From Macrosoma leucophasiata (lineage: Eukaryota > Arthropoda > Insecta > Lepidoptera > Hedylidae), in contig JAWQUS010000022.1 in NCBI GenBank assembly GCA_036365455.1, positions 9,176,001 through 9,240,000 of the forward strand: DNA of 64,000 nt, written 5' to 3'. Positions 1 through 8,600 of this stretch are shown in pieces. Numbering within the stretch: position 1 is the first letter of the stretch; every line of letters starts with the position of its first letter. A model generated the notes under the pieces. The model had not been told where the DNA came from. It did not search any database and saw only the letters and a list, made by a program, of their open reading frames with translations. The translations under genes and the position numbers were made by a program.

Positions 1-145
1 CCTCTGTGCCGGAAATTACAGGGCCGTACATTACCACCTGACCGGAATACGATAGTGCTGAACACTACCATTTAGCGGCAAGTATATTAGGTAATGCAGT
101 GGTGCCTACGCCCGCGAGCTCCGTCACTGGAGCTCTACCACCAGT
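1..145 (-). mobile_element. TGG-SINE A, 5' half cut by window edge
   Basis: Reads from the middle of the element to its complete 5' end (reverse complement starts ACTGGTGGTAGAGCTCC). The rest lies outside the window. Confidence 0.85.
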
Positions 146-429
146 AAAAATTGATGCAATTTAAAATATTTTATCTGTATCAGAGATGATTTTGTAATAA
201 AATTGTACTTTGAGCCTTTTGTAAATAAACAAAGGAATATAGTATCTCTGCTAAGAGCTCTGCCGATCCCTTTCGTGGAATACAGGCGTTAAACAATAAC
301 ACAGTAAGACGTGTCATGTTCCGACTCCCGACACAGCCCCACCATTACGTTATGTGTCGGTCTGCGACGTTCGCGACATTACACTTGACACTTAATGATA
401 ATACATCACGCGAAATAGTTAAGGTGCAG
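146..429. other. No gene or repeat recognised
   Basis: AT-rich then mixed sequence with no long ORF. A CG-containing patch lies near 290-400. I recognise no element in it. Confidence 0.4.
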
Positions 430-775
430 GTCAGATCGCAAACTTATTAAAACCGGTCAAGTGCGTGTCGGGCCACGCGTAGTGTAGATGTGTGTGTGTT
501 TAAGACTCTAGTGCCAATAGTTTTTTTTTTTTTTTTTTTTATATTTTAAAAGTGGCAAACAAGCATACAGTTCACATTGATGTTAAGTGATGACTGCAGC
601 CTATAGACACCCACACAATGACCAGAGGTAAAAATGCAGATGCGTTACCACTCCTAAGGCCTAAGGTGTTATGCCTCTGTGCCGGAAATTACAGGGCCGT
701 ACACTAGTTTTTGCGCTTAACCGCGTTCGGACAGGCAGACAGATGTAACTATAAGGGTTCTTTGTTTACTAAGGA
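430..775 (+). mobile_element. Dispersed repeat K (GGTCAAGTGCG ... AACTATAAGGGTTC), interrupted
   Basis: The left part has AAACCGGTCAAGTGCGTGTC and the right part ACTATAAGGGTTCTTTG. From memory these are the two ends of a common lepidopteran dispersed repeat. A related copy at 60375-60495 runs through the central site unbroken, so the TGG-SINE at 521-704 is a later insertion. Confidence 0.6.
521..704 (-). mobile_element. TGG-SINE A, 5'-truncated, with target duplication
   Basis: Starts with a 20-T run (the poly(A) tail in reverse) and stops in the middle of the element at GGCCGTACA. TAGTTTTT flanks both sides (518-525, overlapping the tail, and 705-712). Truncation, tail and duplication together are typical of target-primed reverse transcription. 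Confidence 0.85.
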
Positions 776-869
776 AAAAACATAGTAGTTTTGTGATCCA
801 GTTAGTCCAGACAGAGCAATTTGAAACAAATTCTGCTTTTTTAAGACTTTTTGTAAAAAAAAAATTTAT

Positions 870-1066
870 TAAATGTGTGTATTTATGTACGCACTTAAGA
901 AATTATACTTGTTTAGCATACCTAACAATCCAATATGCCAGATATAAAACAAAACGACAGGAAAATGTTTGGCAACTTACTTCAGACTGTTGCTTTGATC
1001 TGTTTAGCGACTTACTTCAAACTGTTGCTTTTACCTGTCGGTGTGCGTGCGCTTCGTAAAAATTCA
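870..1066 (+). repeat. Dispersed element with two 35-bp units
   Basis: Two 35-bp units (967-1001 and 1002-1036, core ACTTCAGACTGT) are followed by GTCGGTGTGCGTGCGC and CGTAAAAATTCAC. The same unit and flanks recur at 14940-15055 with two units and at 32991-34033 with about 30. Confidence 0.8.
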
Positions 1067-1156
1067 CTCTCATTCAATCTCAAAAGAAGTATGACTTACT
1101 ACTAATCTTCATCATCCCTCCCTCCACGCAAGCCTAAAAGACACCCATGACAACCA

Positions 1157-1265
1157 TGCCCCCCCATGGTTCGCGGATTGAGGCGAATCCTCGTACCCCG
1201 GGCCTATCTGCCCCCCCATGGTTCGCGGATTGAGGCGAATTCTCGTACCCCGGGCCCACCTGCCC
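1157..1265. repeat. GC-rich 52-bp tandem repeat, two units
   Basis: Units at 1157-1208 and 1209-1260 contain CCATGGTTCGCGGATTGAGG and CTCGTACCCCGGGCC. A third unit begins at 1261 and diverges. The block is far more GC-rich than its surroundings. Both strands show short ORFs through it, which are by-products of the repeat. Confidence 0.85.
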
Positions 1266-1676
1266 CCGAAGCGTCGGGGGCGTGGTGGGCTAAATGGGGA
1301 TTGTGGTACGCGGGGAAACTCGCTGAGGGAGGTCATTTACACATTTTGTTTTGTTTTTTTTTATTTAGTTTTTAAAATTTGTTTTTTTGTATGACTACAA
1401 AAATATAGCTCACGTGTCGTTTCGCTTTGCATTTACAACCCCAGACTATCGCGGAAAAAGGGTGGGTGTGTAATGTAGGTGCGGCGAGTCGTAAATAAGG
1501 GTAAGTTGCCGGTATTCTGCTACTTTTACGAGCGTAGTTACCAAAGGTGGTCAGCGGGCACCGGAAATATTCGGTGCAATAATATTATATCATTTTTTAA
1601 TTCAATTAATTTAGCTAACAGGTATACAGTTTATAGCGATGGTAAGTGACTACTATCATATATGTGAATATATCTA
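1266..1676. other. Mostly unrecognised; weak TGG-SINE trace
   Basis: After the GC-rich block (GGGGGCGTGGTGGGC) the sequence turns T-rich and then mixed. Positions 1610-1660 (AACAGGTATACAGTTTATAG, then GGTAAGTGACTAC) look like a decayed minus-strand TGG-SINE 3' end. No coding feature is supported. Confidence 0.4.
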
Positions 1677-1963
1677 AGCGCACATGGCTCCGCGGCTGGT
1701 GTAGATCGTAATCGATCTCCTCGGTTAAGCGATACGGGCGCGGTCAGGTGTGTGATGGGTGACCTCTAGTGGCAAATTAAAAATGCGCGTTTCCGAGCTT
1801 AGGAAGGCACGTTAACCCAGTCCAGGTTTCTACCGATAAATAGCAGTCGTTAAACCTTGTCGGAGGTCTTATGGGCGGTTTTCAAAATATTCGACAGCGG
1901 GTTGGCCACTAACCCGTATCTCCGCCAACCCGCATTGGAACAGTGTGGTGGGACGTATAATGG
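1677..1963 (+). mobile_element. 5S-rRNA-derived SINE with internal deletion
   Basis: The head GGTTAAGCGATACGGGCGCG followed by GATGGGTGACC matches the internal promoter region of 5S rRNA (GTTAAGC, CGGGCGCGGT, GGGTGACC). The body (CGTTAACCCAGTCCAG, GCATTGGAACAGTGTGGTGG) matches the copies at 39505 and 44792. The segment between GTGGTGG and GGGACG present in those copies is missing here. Confidence 0.75.
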
Positions 1964-2082
1964 AATACTATATATCATAATTGTATACATTTTCACCTTT
2001 TTTTAAGGATACGTAATTGAGGCCAAGGTCCAAAACCCTAAAAAAATATAGAAAAACAAAGTACACTACCGAGACTTAAGTT

Positions 2083-2213
2083 GTAATACCACTGTGTCGG
2101 AAGTTACAGCACCGTACATTACCACTTCACCGGAACATGATAGCGGCAAGGATCAGGTAATGCAGTGGTGCCTGCACCCTCGGGCTCCTACACTTTAACT
2201 CTACCACCAGTTA
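2083..2213 (-). mobile_element. TGG-SINE, diverged 5' half
   Basis: Keeps GTACATTACCAC, GGTAATGCAGTGGTGCC and TCTACCACCAGT, but with several small deletions. The head reads GGCTCCTACACT, as in subfamily B. Confidence 0.7.
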
Positions 2214-2330
2214 AAATGATTGTATGAAAGTAGCAACATTTGTATATAGTCATTAGCCTGAAGAAATATAAGCCATTTATTTTTCCGTGTAGTTATTATG
2301 TAATGCGTGTACATAAATAAAGACAGGTAT

Positions 2331-2583
2331 TTTTTTTAATGTAATTGCCGAGGCAAACAAGCATGCAGTTCACATTGATGTTAATTGATGACTGCAGCCT
2401 ATATATATAGACACCCCCACAAAGACCAAGGTCAAAATGCAGATGCGTTACCACTCCTGAGACCTAAGGTGTTATGCCTCTGTGTCGGATATTACAGAGC
2501 CGTACATAACCACCAGACCGGAAAACGATAGTGATGAACGCTATCATTTAGCGGCAACTATATTAGGTAACGCAGTGGTGACT
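2331..2583 (-). mobile_element. TGG-SINE A lacking its 5' 50 bp
   Basis: Runs from a poly(T) to GCAGTGGTGACT, then passes straight into AAAACAAAAG. Its sister at 2785 has about 50 further bp at that point, so this copy carries a deletion. Both share the variant GTAACGCAGTGGTGACT. Confidence 0.85.
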
Positions 2584-2786
2584 AAAACAAAAGATAAACA
2601 GAAAATCATTTCGGCATCAACGGGCCCTATAAAGACCCTTCTCCTTTTTCTTTAATACCTCCTTATGTACAGACTAGTGATGAGCCGGGTCGTTATAAAT
2701 GTACGAGTATATCCGCGGATACAGATCTGGATACAGATATTTGTTTGTCAAGATCCGCGGATGCGGAAGATGATCTTAACTGTCTT
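2584..2786. repeat. Tandem-duplicated flank, copy 1
   Basis: About 200 bp starting AAAACAAAAGATAAACAG and ending GATCTTAACTGTCTT. It recurs at 3077-3273 with few changes. It contains ATCCGCGGATAC boxes. Together with the SINE before it, it forms one unit of a two-unit tandem duplication. Confidence 0.85.
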
Positions 2787-3076
2787 TTTTTTTTTTATGT
2801 AATAAAAGTGGCAAACAAGCGTACAGTACACATTGATGTTAAGTGATGACTGCAGCCTATAGACACCCACACAATGACCAGAGGTCAAAATGCAAATGCG
2901 CTGCCACTCCTGAGGCATTAGGTGCAATGCCTCTGTGCCGGAAATTACAGAGCCGTACATTACCACCTGACCGAAACACGATAGTGCTGAACACTACCAT
3001 TTAACGGCAAGTATATTAGGTAACGCAGTGGTGACTACGCCCGCGAGCTCCGTCACTGGAGTTCTACCACCAGTCA
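2785..3076 (-). mobile_element. TGG-SINE A, full length
   Basis: Poly(T) to TCTACCACCAGT, complete. Its right flank is the same as that of the SINE at 2331, so it arose by local duplication and not by a new insertion. Confidence 0.85.
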
Positions 3077-3273
3077 AAAACAAAAGATAAACAGAAAATC
3101 ATTTCGGCATCAACGGGCCCTATAAAGACCCTTCTCCTTTTTCTTTAATACCTCCTTATGTACAGACTAGTGATGAGCCGGGTCGTTCTAAATGTATATC
3201 CGCGGATACAGATCTGGATACAGATATTTGTTTGTCAAGATCCGCGGATGCGGAAGAGGATCTTAACTGTCTT
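3077..3273. repeat. Tandem-duplicated flank, copy 2
   Basis: Matches 2584-2786, lacking the five bases ACGAG, then continues into ACTCAATCCG, which copy 1 lacks. That marks the original right-hand border. Confidence 0.85.
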
Positions 3274-3411
3274 ACTCAATCCGTATTTCATTCAGTCAAT
3301 TATCTGTATCTTACTCGGTCGATACAATAATTATTTAACTAGTAGGTATTTGTAATATTTATTTTTCGCAATAACACATGCGAGTGAACTTTAGAAATTA
3401 AATAAAAATTG

Positions 3412-3504
3412 AAAGAAAAAAATGACTTCGGGCAGGAATCGAACCTGCGACCTCAGGATAACTAAAGTAACCGTCACGAGAAGCTATAAATTATGTAAAC
3501 AAAC
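3412..3504. repeat. Left arm of the tRNA-armed element
   Basis: Inverted match to 4446-4585. It lacks the 40-odd bases of tRNA-like palindrome found in the right arm and ends ATTATGTAAACAAAC. Confidence 0.75.
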
Positions 3505-3879
3505 ATCTTTTACTAAGTAAAAATTTTATACTGCGAGATAATAATAACTTGAACATATTCAATCGACATGAAATATAGAGGGGTTATATGAAAGTAACAA
3601 CCTATTTAATTTAGTCGAATTATATTTTAACGACGCAAAGCGCTATCGTTTGTGTTTCTTGGTACCGGAACGCGTCCGTCGCAGGGATTGTAAACTATCG
3701 GGACGCCATTTTGAAATAAACAGTCATTCGAGTTTCGAATGCGTACGAGTTTGTTTGTTTCATTGCTTTGCATATATCGCGGATCTGGTTGTTATTGTTA
3801 ATTTTGTTTTTGTTTCGTTATCACTTTTTAATTGTTGTAACTTTAATTGTTGCGTTAATTTTATTTGTTATTACGTATA

Positions 3880-4352
3880 ATGGAGCCAGTAGCCAGTACA
3901 TCTAAGGAAATAAATTCGCCACGAAAAAAACGTCAAAAGGTACGTCATACAATTTATCTAAAATATATAATAAGTAAAAAGAAAGAGTTGTTTGTTCAAA
4001 CGCGATAATCTTTGGAAACTTTTATTAGAAGTACGTTTTAAATTGTGAAGTAATTGGTTAGGTTAATTGGTATACCTGGAGATATAGCTTGAGCTTCGTG
4101 TGAAAGTGACTGAACAGGTGATTTTTACAGGTGACGAGCTTTACGGCTAATGAGAAAAATATGGTGATCAACGTATATAAGTACGTGAAAGAAAATTGGC
4201 CATCGAATGAATATCCCTACAAAACCGAAATAAATAAAAAAACAGCAACGATTTTGGGAATTGGCATCGCATCTGTGTATAATATATTAAAAGAATATAA
4301 ATCAGAAAAGGGAATGGGAAAAAAAATGGAAACATCTGAATCTGACGAATAA
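3880..4352 (+). CDS. Two-exon gene for a transposase-type helix-turn-helix protein, 93 aa
   Basis: Exon 1 is 3880-3939 (20 codons, MEPVASTSKEINS then a basic PRKKRQK stretch). The intron is 3940-4130 (GTACGT donor, TTTTTACAG acceptor, phase 0). Exon 2 is 4131-4352 (73 codons, TAA). AATAAA lies at 4379, 27 bp past the stop. The protein is lysine-rich. NMVINVYKYVKENWP followed by TATILGIGIASVYNILKEYK resembles the N-terminal DNA-binding domain of insect IS630/Tc1-type DDE transposases, from memory of that family. The catalytic domain is absent. An intact start, splice sites, stop and poly(A) signal argue against simple decay. It lies between inverted arms of a tRNA-armed element. A DNA-binding-only product could act as a repressor, but that is inference. 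The alternative is a truncated transposase gene that happens to look intact. Confidence 0.65.
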
Positions 4353-4445
4353 TTATTCTGAAATAATATATGTTAATTAATAAATTATTAAATCTTAAAC
4401 AAATTCTTTTTTTTTATTGGTCCAAATGTTGTGAACTCCTGAACA

Positions 4446-4585
4446 CTTGTTTACAAAATTTATAGCTTCTCGTGACGGAGACTTTAGTCCAGCCGCTTTA
4501 CCACTAAGCTACCGAAAGCGGCTGGACTGGTTATCCTGAGGTCGCAGGTTCGATTCCTGCCCTAAGTCAAATTTTTCTTTAATTT
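4446..4585. repeat. Right arm with tRNA-like palindrome
   Basis: Contains CCAGCCGCTTTACCACTAAG and, inverted, AAGCGGCTGGACTGG. Next comes GAGGTCGCAGGTTCGATTCC (a perfect B box). The reverse complement has TAGCTTAGTGG, a perfect A-box match. Otherwise it mirrors 3412-3504. Confidence 0.75.
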
Positions 4586-4661
4586 TTAACTAGTATTTTT
4601 TAATATTAGACTAATCTCATTAAGTCATTATAATTGTGATCTTATAACTTTGTGTAATATA

Positions 4662-4925
4662 CATATAGAAAAATGTCGAATGAGCGAATAACTAATCAGA
4701 TATACAATGCGAACGTGGATGGTTGCAGAGGCCCAGGAAGACCGAGACTGACCTACCATGACCAAATAGGTCGAGTTCTGTCTGATGGTGGGGTCAAAAG
4801 TCTTAGGAATCGGCATGCTGAATGCAGAAGAAGCACGAGAGGTGTGTCAGGGCCGGGATATCTGGCGCTCCACACTGTCTGCCTACCCCGTAAGGAACTT
4901 GGCGTGAAGATACACATACATACAT
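4662..4925 (+). pseudogene. LINE-G reverse transcriptase C-terminal remnant
   Basis: Opens in HIEKMSNERITNQIYNANVD and keeps GPGRPRLTYHDQ and RVLSDGGVKSLRNR, then a deletion shifts the frame. The nucleotide sequence still runs to CTTGGCGTGAAGATACACAT and a short ACAT repeat. This is the tail of a non-LTR retrotransposon protein. Sister copies lie at 13621, 20359, 34726 and 57169. Confidence 0.8.
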
Positions 4926-5027
4926 GCATAATACATATTTCACTATTTTATTAAAGCTACCACAAAGATTCATGATAGGTCAGATTAACAAGATTTTAAC
5001 AGCTATACAATTAAAGATTTGAAAATT

Positions 5028-5320
5028 ACTGGTGGTAGAGCTCCAGTGACGGAGCTCGCGGGCGTAGGTACCACCGCATTACCTAATATACTTGCCGCTA
5101 AATGGTAGTGTTCAGCACTATCGTGTTCCGGTCAGGTGGTAATGTACGGTCCTGTAATTTCCGGCACAGAGGCATAACACCTTAGGCCTCAGAAGTGTTA
5201 ACTGGTAACGCATCTGCATTTTGACCTCTGCTCTTTCTGTGGGTGTCTTTAGGCTGCAGTAATCACTTAACATCCATGTGAACTGCATGCCTGTTTGCCA
5301 CTTCCATTACATAAAAAAAA
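5028..5320 (+). mobile_element. TGG-SINE A, full length
   Basis: ACTGGTGGTAGAGCTCC head to ATTACATAAAAAAAA tail. A small insertion (GTGTTAACTG) lies in the middle region. Confidence 0.9.
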
Positions 5321-5734
5321 TCGTTAAACCTTCATTTTTCCACGGATATCCGCGGATACGGATATCCCGCACATCACTAACTAGTACAGACACAGTCCAG
5401 TTACAGTTTTATTATATGTTGTATATATAGAAGATATAGATTACCAATATCGTGTCTTGAAACCTAACAAGAATGTGAAAGGTTCATATATGAAGAATCG
5501 AAGATATCCTGAAAATAACACAATAAAAATAAAGTTGTATGGTAAAAGTTGTGAGAGAACTCCTGTGTTGGAAATTGCACTTTATACTTATAAGGGTAAA
5601 GTTTAGAACGCTTCGCAGGTTGAATAGGGTTGTCATAGTTGTTTTTGGATTATTTTTATAGTGCGCTTTTGGGTTCAATCCTCGGGGATAAAAGTAGGTG
5701 TTTGAATATGAAATAATGTTTTATTAAAAAAAAA
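5321..5734. other. No gene; ATCCGCGGATAC box
   Basis: CACGGATATCCGCGGATACG near 5340 resembles the boxes at 2700 and 3200 and may be a decayed insect repeat. The rest is AT-rich with only short shadow ORFs. Confidence 0.4.
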
Positions 5735-5930
5735 ACACGCTTTACACCCACAGTCCCACACTACGTATAAACCTGTGTCGTGGGTGCCGTTGTACACACA
5801 CAACATATACAAACACCCAGACCCGAAACAAATATCTGTAGGCCATAGAAATATTTGTCCCGGTGCGGGGATCGAACCCGCGACCCTTCGAATCAAACGG
5901 TCGTCTCATCGCTGGACTAACCGGATCGTC
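5735..5930 (-). mobile_element. tSINE-2, near full length
   Basis: The reverse complement starts GACGATCCGGTTAGTCCAGC (A-box-like TTAGTCCAGCG) and has GGTTCGATCCC (B box). The body follows (ACAAATATTT, TTTCGGGTCTGGGTGTTTG, GTACAACGGCACCCACGACA), then an A-rich tail. This is a tRNA-headed SINE. Confidence 0.85.
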
Positions 5931-5933
5931 ATT

Positions 5934-6080
5934 TGTTTTTTCACAATAACACATTCGAATAATTTTTAGATTTCTTTTTATTAGTACACAAAATTCGTCT
6001 GCCGGCGGGATTCGAACCTGCGATATCTAGTTACAAGCAAAGCCATATTCCTGTGACGCTTTTTAATTTTTCTTTAATTA
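5934..6080. mobile_element. tFB-type arm fragment
   Basis: TTCACAATAACACATTCGAA, then GGCGGGATTCGAACCTGCGA: the outer arm plus T-arm half seen at 3360-3450, more diverged. Confidence 0.5.
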
Positions 6081-6136
6081 TTAAAAGAGTCTATGAGTTT
6101 AAAAAAAAAGTTATACTTATGTTGAAATAACTACTA

Positions 6137-6400
6137 ACTGTGGTAGAGCTAGAAGGCGTAGGTGCCATCGCATTTAATACTTAATCCATATGCCGCCAAA
6201 TGGTGGTTGTTGAGCTGTAAAGTATTCGGATCAGGTGGCGATGTACGGGTCTGTAATATCTAGTACAGCAGTATAACAAGGTAGACCTCAGGACTGGCAA
6301 ACGTCAACGCATCTGTATTAAAATCCCTGGTTTTTATGTAGATATTTATAGGTTACAGTATTCAATCACCATCAATGTGAAAACTTGTTTACTACCTCAT
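6137..6400 (+). mobile_element. TGG-SINE B, diverged
   Basis: GTGGTAGAGCT head with a deleted palindrome, then GGCGTAGGTGCCA, GATGTACGGGTCTGTAAT and GGTTACAGTATTCAATCACC. The poly(A) is lost. Confidence 0.65.
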
Positions 6401-6516
6401 GACGTTAAAACAAATTCTGCTCCTACGATCAAATCCACAGGTTTTGAGTAAATAATGGAAGCTATATCTCAGATGCCATCAAAGCAGTAAAAATATAAAT
6501 ACTTTTTAAAATCAAT

Positions 6517-6700
6517 GTTTGCCAACCCTACAACACTACTTAAGAAACATAGGATCCAAGATAGGTACCGCACACACCGCTCCGATATTACTACGTCGGC
6601 GACGAAACAGATAACGTTACTCGAACACTTCCTAGATTTACATGGAATAAGATTTTCACTTGAAAATATCTTCATAAGTTGCTTTTGTTTATTTTTTATT
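6517..6700. repeat. Dispersed repeat shared with 7604-7760
   Basis: TTGCCAACCCTACAACACTA followed by GAAACATAGG and a CACACACC box recur about 1.1 kb downstream. I cannot assign the family. Confidence 0.55.
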
Positions 6701-6713
6701 TTCTCTGCTATGT

Positions 6714-6922
6714 CACACCGCGGACACTCCGCCAAAATTCCATACAAACGCTTAATTTCGTTTCTATCCATCAGTGACGTGTATTTACACGCGCACCTGT
6801 GTGCGTAGCACTTACAAAATACCAACCGTCGCCCATAAGAGGGGAAGGGGTTGTGTATGTGTGCAAATCGGGCGGGACGTCGAAGTGTCCATTCTATACG
6901 TAGTATTATTACATATTCTCTG
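6714..6922 (-). mobile_element. MITE-3 with 7-bp target duplication
   Basis: Begins CACACCGCGGACACTCCGCC and ends ATATTCTCTG (reverse complement CAGAGAATAT). GCTATGT is repeated on both sides (6707-6713, 6923-6929). The body contains GGGCGACGGTTGGTATTTTG in reverse. Confidence 0.8.
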
Positions 6923-7042
6923 GCTATGTCTAACAGAACTGGTGGTAAAATACCATGAGCAAAACACGAGCCTTACATTTTCTATCTGGTATTTCACACG
7001 ATGTTAAAACATGAGTGAGATTATCTCTTGGCAACTTAAGAA

Positions 7043-7224
7043 CTGTATGGCCCCGTAATAACGACCACAGAGACATAACATCTAAGGTCTCAACGTCTAA
7101 GGTGGCATCGTATCTGCATTCTGAACTCTGCTCTTTCTGTGGGTGTCTTTAGGCTGCAGTCATCACTTAACATCCATGCGAAATGCATGCTTGTTTGCCA
7201 ATTTGATTTCATAACAAAAAAACG
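7043..7224 (+). mobile_element. TGG-SINE B, 5'-truncated
   Basis: Starts at CTGTATGGCCCCGTAATAAC and runs to CATGCTTGTTTGCCAATTTG with an A-rich tail. Confidence 0.75.
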
Positions 7225-7364
7225 AATTCAAAGATTTTACAAAGGAGATGTTCTGGCCGTAGGGTTACTACGGAAATTCCGAGCACTACTTCGTGCCGTC
7301 ATCACGTGACAATTAGTGTTAGTTTTAATAATTATGTATGTTGGTTGAACATGGTTTTTTGAAT

Positions 7365-7409
7365 ACTAAAAGTAAAACAAAAGGATGGGCCTTTTGTTTT
7401 ACTTTTAGT
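7365..7409. repeat. Perfect 20-bp-arm hairpin
   Basis: ACTAAAAGTAAAACAAAAGG, loop ATGGG, then the exact inverse. No known element boundary is attached. Confidence 0.9.
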
Positions 7410-7455
7410 CTTCAATTGTTGCCTGAAATAAATAAAAATAAAGATATTTGTGGGT

Positions 7456-7567
7456 AAAAAAACGTAACTTCACGCCTGTAATCTCGGAAGGGATAGGCAG
7501 AGGTAAATTCATGCATTCAAGCATACATGCAAACGCCCACGATTCGCCGGTTACGTTTTTGGTCCAT
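7456..7567 (-). mobile_element. tSINE-1, 3' third only
   Basis: ACGTAACTTCACGCCTGTAA through CACGATTCGCCGGTTACG. This is the tail half of the tSINE-1 family, 5'-truncated. Confidence 0.75.
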
Positions 7568-7603
7568 GTATTATATTTTTGGGGAAATATTTTCAAAAAA
7601 CCT

Positions 7604-7760
7604 TTTTGCCAACCCTACAACACTACTTGAGAAACATAGGAAAGTTAGGTGCAGCACACACCACTTCGTTGTTACGACAAAGACCAAATGGAAAATAGTT
7701 TCTTCTTGAAAATGTTTGGTAAAGCTCTTGATAATATTTTTTTAGTATCAGGTTCTCTAC
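7604..7760. repeat. Dispersed repeat shared with 6517-6700
   Basis: TTGCCAACCCTACAACACTA, GAGAAACATAGG and CAGCACACACCAC match the upstream copy, then the two diverge. Confidence 0.55.
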
Positions 7761-7943
7761 CGGAATATATTTACCAATTTCCTTCATTATTTTAATTCCC
7801 GAATGGTGCTTGGATTGACGAATTTATATATTACCTGTAACCAAAACAAATAAGTCATTAGATAAAAAGATAAGGGTAAAATAAAACTTGCACTTCACAT
7901 TTCGTCTTCCAGTTTTATTATACGCAACCGCAACACATATATA

Positions 7944-8177
7944 GGTCGCGCCAGGTAAAAAGAACGCTGGCGGTCAAGCTGCGCGTCATGTGTTTTTATT
8001 TCATTTTATGTTATTCTATGTAATATAGTTTTCAATCTGCCTACCAATACACGAAACCGCAAGCGAAAGCTAGATCAAAAATAAACCAATAGGGCTAGTA
8101 CTTTCGTGCGCGAGTGTACCGATGCGCGAACACATGCCTTCTACTTTCTTCCAGCGTTCTTTTTACGTGGCGCGACC
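7944..8177. mobile_element. MITE with ~28-bp TIRs at TATA
   Basis: GGTCGCGCCAGGTAAAAAGA at the left, and its inverse with one mismatch at the right (CTTTTTACGTGGCGCGACC). TATA stands next to both ends, so the target duplication is TA or TATA. The interior carries no ORF. Confidence 0.75.
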
Positions 8178-8196
8178 TATAATAATAGCGAAACCC

Positions 8197-8600
8197 AAGT
8201 GGCTGTGGGCAGGGCACATAGCTCGCAGAACTGACGGCCGTTGGGGCAGAAGAGTTCTGGAGCGGCGACCGCGTACTGGAAGACGAAGCGTAGGCAGAGC
8301 CCCACGAGGTGGACCGACGACCTGGTAAAGGTCGCGGGCAATCGACCGACGACCCAGTTAGGGTTCGATCCCCGCACTGTGACCAATATTTGTATGGACT
8401 ACAGATATTTGTTTCGGGTCTGGGTGTTTGTGTATGTGTTGTATGTGTACAACGGCACCCACGACACAGGTTTATACCTACTGTGGGGCTGTGAGTGTAA
8501 GAGTATAAAAAAAAATCGTTGGATGAGGGCGGCCCGGGACCGTTCGTTGTGGCAATCTTTGGGTGAGACCTTTGTTCAGCAGTAAACGTCTTTTAGCTGA
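8197..8600 (+). pseudogene. LINE-R reverse transcriptase C-terminal remnant, split by a SINE
   Basis: Reads WLWAGHIARRTDGRWGRRVL and RRPRTGRRS. After a frame change it reads DDLVKVAG and, beyond the SINE at 8346, NRWMRAARDRSLWQSLGE and FVQQ with a stop. It ends in GATGATGA. The arrangement and short tail fit an RTE-clade non-LTR element, judged from family memory. Confidence 0.8.
8346..8513 (+). mobile_element. tSINE-2 inside LINE-R
   Basis: The tRNA head is shortened (ACGACCCAGTTAGGGTTCGA). The body is complete to GTAAGAGTATAAAAAAAAAT. AATCG flanks the insertion. The reading of the host LINE resumes right after it. Confidence 0.8.

Larger units (their letters stand above)
3395..4600 (+). 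mobile_element. tRNA-armed inverted-repeat element carrying an HTH gene
   Basis: Inverted arms (3412-3504 and 4446-4585) flank a two-exon gene. Shared arm blocks are GGCAGGAATCGAACCTGCGA, CCTCAGGATAAC and CCGTCACGAGAAGCTATAAA. The arms read as the T-arm half of a tRNA (GGTTCGATTCC B box). The right arm also has an inserted tRNA-like D-arm foldback. Related arms without a gene occur at 5934, 14275 and 36340. It could be a non-autonomous transposon, or a host or transposon gene captured by a foldback. The outer ends are uncertain. Confidence 0.6.

Noticed and set aside
6469..6825. 118-codon minus-strand ORF
   Set aside because: Spans a dispersed repeat and MITE-3. No domain, and the equivalent frame is broken in other copies.
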